NCBI GenBank assembly: GCA_023388175.1
Contig: JAEWGT010000011.1
Span: 1 to 64,000 of the forward strand
DNA length: 64,000 bases
From: Pseudomonadota bacterium
GTDB lineage: Bacteria; Pseudomonadota; Alphaproteobacteria; Rhizobiales; Devosiaceae
Direction: 5' to 3'
Part shown: positions 59,551-64,000 of the stretch, in pieces
Layout of the letters: each line of letters begins with the position of its first letter
How positions within the stretch are numbered: position 1 is the stretch's first letter
Program-made: the position numbers and the translations under genes
The notes under the pieces: generated by a model
The model's input: only the letters and a program-made list of their open reading frames with translations
What the model was told of the DNA's origin: nothing
Databases searched by the model: none

Positions 59551-60497
59551 CAATCGGAGGCACGCGGCGCCGGAATTTCGAGATAGCGCAACCGCTTCAC
59601 CTCGCGCCGCCCGGTCACCACGCTGTCGAGGATGACCGCGGTCGCACCCAGCACCAGGCCCGCAATGATCCCAAGGCCGGACAGAATGGCGGTGGGAAAC
59701 CGCGGCACCAGCCCCGTCTCGAAATAGTCAATGAAGACGGGGATGGCCAGCAACACCGAGGTTATCGCCACGATCGCGCCGAGCGTCATGTAAAGCTGGC
59801 GCGGTCGCTCGCGCGCAAACAGCCGCACGATGGCGACGGCGATCATCCAGCCATCGCGTATGGTGCTTAGCTTGCTGGACGATCCCTGCACCCGGCTGCC
59901 ATAGAGCGTCGGCATTTCGTCATAGGGCGCGCGCAGCTCCAGCGCATGGATTGTCAGTTCCGTCTCGATTTCAAAGCCTTTCGACAGGGCGGGGAAGGAT
60001 TTGACGAAACGGCGCGACAACACGCGATAGCCCGAAAGCATGTCGCTGAATCCGCGGCCGAAAATCCCTGCCACCGTGCCGGTCAGCACGCGATTGCCCA
60101 GCACGTGACCAGGGCGGTATTCACCACCCTCTCCGGCGGATTGGCGGGTGCCCACCACCATGTCGAGTCCATTGTCGAGCAGCCTGTCCACCAGCGCGCG
60201 GCTTTGGCCAGCATCATAGGTGCCGTCACCATCGGCCATCACATAGACATCGGCATCGACATCGGCGAATTGCCGGCGCACAACATTGCCCTTGCCGCGC
60301 TGCGGCACATGGCGGACCACCGCGCCTGCCGACGCGGCGGCTTCTGCCGTGCCGTCAGTGGAGTCATTGTCGAATACGAAAATGCTGGCTTCCGGCAGTG
60401 CCGCACGAAATGCTGCAATCACCGTTCCGATCACAGCAACCTCGTTGAAGCACGGCAAAATGACGGCTACATGGTTGCCTCTGTAGAGCTTGGTCAC
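59550..60497 (-). CDS. Family 2 glycosyltransferase, polyprenyl-phosphate sugar transferase type
   Basis: This 315-aa protein has a DPM1/GtrB-like domain: VAVILPCFNEVAVIGTVI, VFDNDSTDGTAE, MADGDGTYD (DxD-like) and SDMLSGYRVLSRRFVKSFP. Two C-terminal membrane helices follow. It probably makes a polyprenyl-phosphate hexose from an NDP-sugar. With the GtrA-like flippase downstream it can decorate lipid- or surface-linked glycans; no third transferase (GtrC) is nearby. Confidence 0.93.
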   Translation of the reverse strand: MTKLYRGNHVAVILPCFNEVAVIGTVIAAFRAALPEASIFVFDNDSTDGTAEAAASAGAVVRHVPQRGKGNVVRRQFADVDADVYVMADGDGTYDAGQSRALVDRLLDNGLDMVVGTRQSAGEGGEYRPGHVLGNRVLTGTVAGIFGRGFSDMLSGYRVLSRRFVKSFPALSKGFEIETELTIHALELRAPYDEMPTLYGSRVQGSSSKLSTIRDGWMIAVAIVRLFARERPRQLYMTLGAIVAITSVLLAIPVFIDYFETGLVPRFPTAILSGLGIIAGLVLGATAVILDSVVTGRREVKRLRYLEIPAPRASD

Positions 60498-60569
60498 GCG
60501 GCATTTCTCCTCGACGTCAGCGATTCTTAGCCGAACAAGATTCGAAAAAGTATAAAGACGGCGCCGCTG

Positions 60570-61319
60570 ATGCTTGATCCCCTTATTCTCCTCGCCCTCA
60601 TGGCGGTCGGCATGCTGGCTGGCTTTGTCGATGCCATAGCCGGAGGCGGGGGGATGATCACCGTGCCTGCTTTGCTGTCTGCAGGCTTGCCCCCCGTTGC
60701 GGCTTTGGCGACAAACAAGATGCAGTCCATGGTGGGCACCGGAATGGCCGTGCTGACCTATTGGCGGCGCGGCTTTGTCGCCCTGCGGGATCTGGTCCCG
60801 GCAATAGCGCTGACCTTTGCCGGGTCGTCGCTCGGCGCCTTCACCGTCAGCCGCATCGACGTCTCGCTGCTCAATATCGCGGTGCCGATAGCGTTGATCG
60901 CCATCGCGCTCTATTTCCTCTTCGCGCCCAAACTCTCCGATGCCGACAAGGCAGCGCGACTGCCCTTCCGGCTCTTCGTGCCGGTCATGGGCTTTGCCAT
61001 CGGCTTTTACGACGGCATTTTCGGCCCCGGCACAGGTGCGTTCTTTACAGTGGGCTTCGTCGTGCTGTTTGGTCTCGGCCTCACCCGCGCCACCGGTAAT
61101 ACCAAGGCGCTGAACTTCACCTCAAACCTGGCGGCGCTGGCGGTGTTCATCCCCGGCGGCCATGTCGTCTGGCCCGTCGCCATTGTCATGGCCATCGGCC
61201 AGTTGATCGGCGCCTATATCGGCGCCCGCACCGGCATCCGCTACGGCGCCAGGCTCATTCGTCCACTCGTGGTTGTGGTGTCGATCGCTCTGGCGGTAAA
61301 GCTGCTGTTCTTCCCCTAG
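60570..61319 (+). CDS. TSUP (TauE/SafE) family permease
   Basis: This 249-aa protein has about eight helices and the two-fold TSUP motif (LAGFVDAIAGGGGMITVPALL and FAIGFYDGIFGPGTGAFFTVGF). Members export sulfite, sulfoacetate or organosulfonates, or take up sulfur compounds. A sulfite link to the sqdB gene is tempting but rests only on family membership. It is divergent from the GT2-GtrA unit. Confidence 0.93.
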   Translation: MLDPLILLALMAVGMLAGFVDAIAGGGGMITVPALLSAGLPPVAALATNKMQSMVGTGMAVLTYWRRGFVALRDLVPAIALTFAGSSLGAFTVSRIDVSLLNIAVPIALIAIALYFLFAPKLSDADKAARLPFRLFVPVMGFAIGFYDGIFGPGTGAFFTVGFVVLFGLGLTRATGNTKALNFTSNLAALAVFIPGGHVVWPVAIVMAIGQLIGAYIGARTGIRYGARLIRPLVVVVSIALAVKLLFFP

Positions 61320-61337
61320 AAGCTGGGTTGCCCGGCC

Positions 61338-61574
61338 TTACTCCGCGTCCAGCCCGGCTGCAACGCGCAGGGCAGCGTTGATCCGATCCTGCCAGCCAGG
61401 ACCATCATCCTGAAAATGCTCCAGCACCGCGCGGTCGAGCCGCAGCGACACCATCTCCTTGCCCTCGGGCGGGGTGGCGATCTTTGCCGGCGTTGCTGCG
61501 ACCGGCTTGCTGGTCGCACTCTTGAAGGCAGCCTCTGCCTGATCATAGGCGCTGCCGCGTCTTGGCGTTCGCAT
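61338..61574 (-). CDS. Orphan BrnA-like antitoxin / DUF4415 protein
   Basis: This 78-aa protein has an N-terminal basic and Ala-rich part and a C-terminal ribbon-helix-helix-type motif (VSLRLDRAVLEHFQDDGPGWQDRINAALRVA) split over two helices, close to BrnA antitoxins. A BrnT toxin gene is not seen on either side. It may be a solitary DNA-binding protein. ATG 61574 follows GAGGAC. It lies just beyond the groEL terminator. Confidence 0.8.
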   Translation of the reverse strand: MRTPRRGSAYDQAEAAFKSATSKPVAATPAKIATPPEGKEMVSLRLDRAVLEHFQDDGPGWQDRINAALRVAAGLDAE

Positions 61575-61623
61575 TGTGTCCTCGCTGATCGACCAACCCT
61601 GCTTGCGGTCAAACCGACCATAC

Positions 61624-61653
61624 AAAAAAGGCCCCGGTGCTGCCACCGGAGCC
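61624..61653 (-). terminator. Rho-independent terminator downstream of groEL
   Basis: On the minus strand GGCTCCGGTG, a short GCAG loop and CACCGGGGCC form a 10-bp stem (one G-T pair) followed by TTTTTT. It lies 187 bp after the groEL stop and just upstream of the BrnA-like gene, so it ends the groESL transcript. Confidence 0.85.
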
Positions 61654-61839
61654 TTCCACAAAGATCGTGACTGGGAAGAAACGATCCTTGAAGCCTTTGT
61701 TCTTTCAGGCGGCAAGGCCGCCCGGCAGACGTCTGACGAGCCCGCGCAGGGCCAGCAATTAGCCCAGCGCGGATTTAGCGCGTCGGGCCAACTGCGAAAC
61801 GGCCCGTGAGCGAAGGGAAAATCTAAGTCGCTAAGCGAC

Positions 61840-63480
<1,641 letters not shown>

Positions 63481-63538
63481 TTATGGCTCCTTGAATATCG
63501 GGTTGACTGGAAACAACAAAAAAGACGCGAGAAGCGGA

Positions 63539-63829
63539 TTACGCTTCGATCACGCCCATGATGTCGCTTTCCTTCATGATGATCAGGTCTTCGCCGTTGA
63601 GCTTGACCTCGGTGCCGCTCCACTTGCCGAAGAGCACGCGATCGCCGGCCTTGACGTCCAGCGCATTGATCTTGCCGTTTTCGTCGCGGGCGCCGGGGCC
63701 CACGGAAACGATCACGCCCTCGGAGGGCTTTTCCTTGGCGGTGTCGGGGATGATGATCCCGCCCTTGGTCTTTTCTTCACTGTCGACGCGACGGACGACC
63801 ACACGGTCATGCAGGGGACGGAAGCCCAT
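63539..63829 (-). CDS. groES: 10-kDa co-chaperonin GroES
   Basis: This 96-aa protein has [33 protein letters not shown] in pieces, including the mobile loop, and ends in [15 protein letters not shown]. It forms the heptameric lid of GroEL. It is first in the groESL operon. Confidence 0.98.
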   Translation of the reverse strand: MGFRPLHDRVVVRRVDSEEKTKGGIIIPDTAKEKPSEGVIVSVGPGARDENGKINALDVKAGDRVLFGKWSGTEVKLNGEDLIIMKESDIMGVIEA

Positions 63830-63875
63830 GAATTGCTCCTCTTGGCATCATTGCTAATGCAAATTTCGGGACCTG

Positions 63876-63902
63876 TTAGCACTCCCGTTTTGTGAGTGCT
63901 AA
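63876..63902. promoter_or_regulatory. CIRCE operator of groESL
   Basis: TTAGCACTC-N9-GAGTGCTAA is a perfect CIRCE element, the binding site of the HrcA heat-shock repressor. It lies 47 bp upstream of groES and just downstream of the predicted transcription start. Confidence 0.97.
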
Positions 63903-63914
63903 AGGCTGAGCGGG

Positions 63915-63944
63915 ATATAGGGATGGGGGGCAAACAGAGTCAAG
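63915..63944 (-). promoter_or_regulatory. Housekeeping promoter of groESL
   Basis: On the minus strand CTTGAC (63939-63944) and CTATAT (63915-63920), spaced by 18 bp, match the alphaproteobacterial sigma-70 consensus exactly. The CIRCE element overlaps or follows the start site, as needed for HrcA repression. Confidence 0.8.
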
Positions 63945-64000
63945 GCGCGTGAACCTAAGTTTTTTCTCGCGCGTTGTGTCGGGAGTGAACTCATACATGA

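Noticed and set aside
60570..61319. TSUP permease as part of the sulfoquinovose system
   Set aside because: It is nearly 10 kb from sqdB on the other strand; only the general sulfur-compound link of the family supports it.

Overview
The window is a 64 kb piece of chromosome from a high-GC alphaproteobacterium, most likely of the order Hyphomicrobiales and close to Devosia or its relatives. This rests on several features. The best promoters fit the alphaproteobacterial CTTGAC-17/18-CTATAT pattern. The single tRNA-His has the G1:U72/A73 acceptor end without G-1 that is known from alphaproteobacteria. HisG is the short form with HisZ, groESL carries a CIRCE element, and housekeeping genes are mixed with many ABC and sugar-utilisation genes. 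The genus is inference; no rRNA is present. I see no prophage, insertion sequence, CRISPR array or plasmid function.

Layout. 0.1-6.7 kb: GH1 beta-glucosidase, Mrp-type P-loop ATPase, transaldolase-like aldolase, aromatic aminotransferase and etfBA, all on the minus strand. 6.8-13.6 kb: M20 amidohydrolase, AbrB-type membrane protein, a small secreted protein, GH13 alpha-glucosidase, cupin, 2-hydroxyacid dehydrogenase and a NYN-LOTUS protein. 13.6-17.8 kb: an acetaldehyde dehydrogenase/DUF779 unit facing an AcoR-type sigma-54 activator, with a consensus -24/-12 promoter and upstream palindromes between them. 18.0-21.1 kb: ATP-grasp, alpha-E and transglutaminase-like genes. 21.3-30.8 kb: AEC transporter, glpD-glpK, PhnA-like protein, membrane proteins, M48 peptidase, pdxH and a J-domain protein. 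31-34.7 kb: Sua5/TsaC, histone-deacetylase-like protein, xseB, SCO protein, TlyA. 34.9-42.8 kb: a peptide-type ABC operon and an incomplete Fe(3+) ABC operon. 43-51 kb: a histidine-kinase-like protein whose catalytic residues are mostly lost, tRNA-His, and an operon joining UDP-sulfoquinovose synthase (SqdB) to a short BcsB-like protein and a BcsA-like glycosyltransferase. 51.4-54.6 kb: TadG-like vWA protein, L,D-transpeptidase and a single-domain response regulator. 55-59 kb: hisS-hisZ-hisG plus an unlisted 58-aa membrane microprotein. 59-64 kb: GtrA with a GT2, a TSUP permease, an orphan BrnA-like protein and groESL.

Two families of palindromic mosaic repeats recur between genes, about ten copies in all. 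Copies sit at the binding-protein/permease junction of both ABC operons and between glpD and glpK, xseB and the SCO gene, and hisS and hisZ.

The best candidate for an undescribed system is sqdB-bcsB-like-GT2. It predicts a membrane synthase that handles sulfoquinovose or a sulfoquinovose-bearing glycan, apparently without c-di-GMP control because no PilZ domain is visible. Other leads are the degenerate PdhS/DivJ-type kinase, the cysteine-less transglutaminase in the ATP-grasp/alpha-E cluster, and the sigma-54/AcoR control region. Functions given here are read from sequence motifs; no database search was possible.
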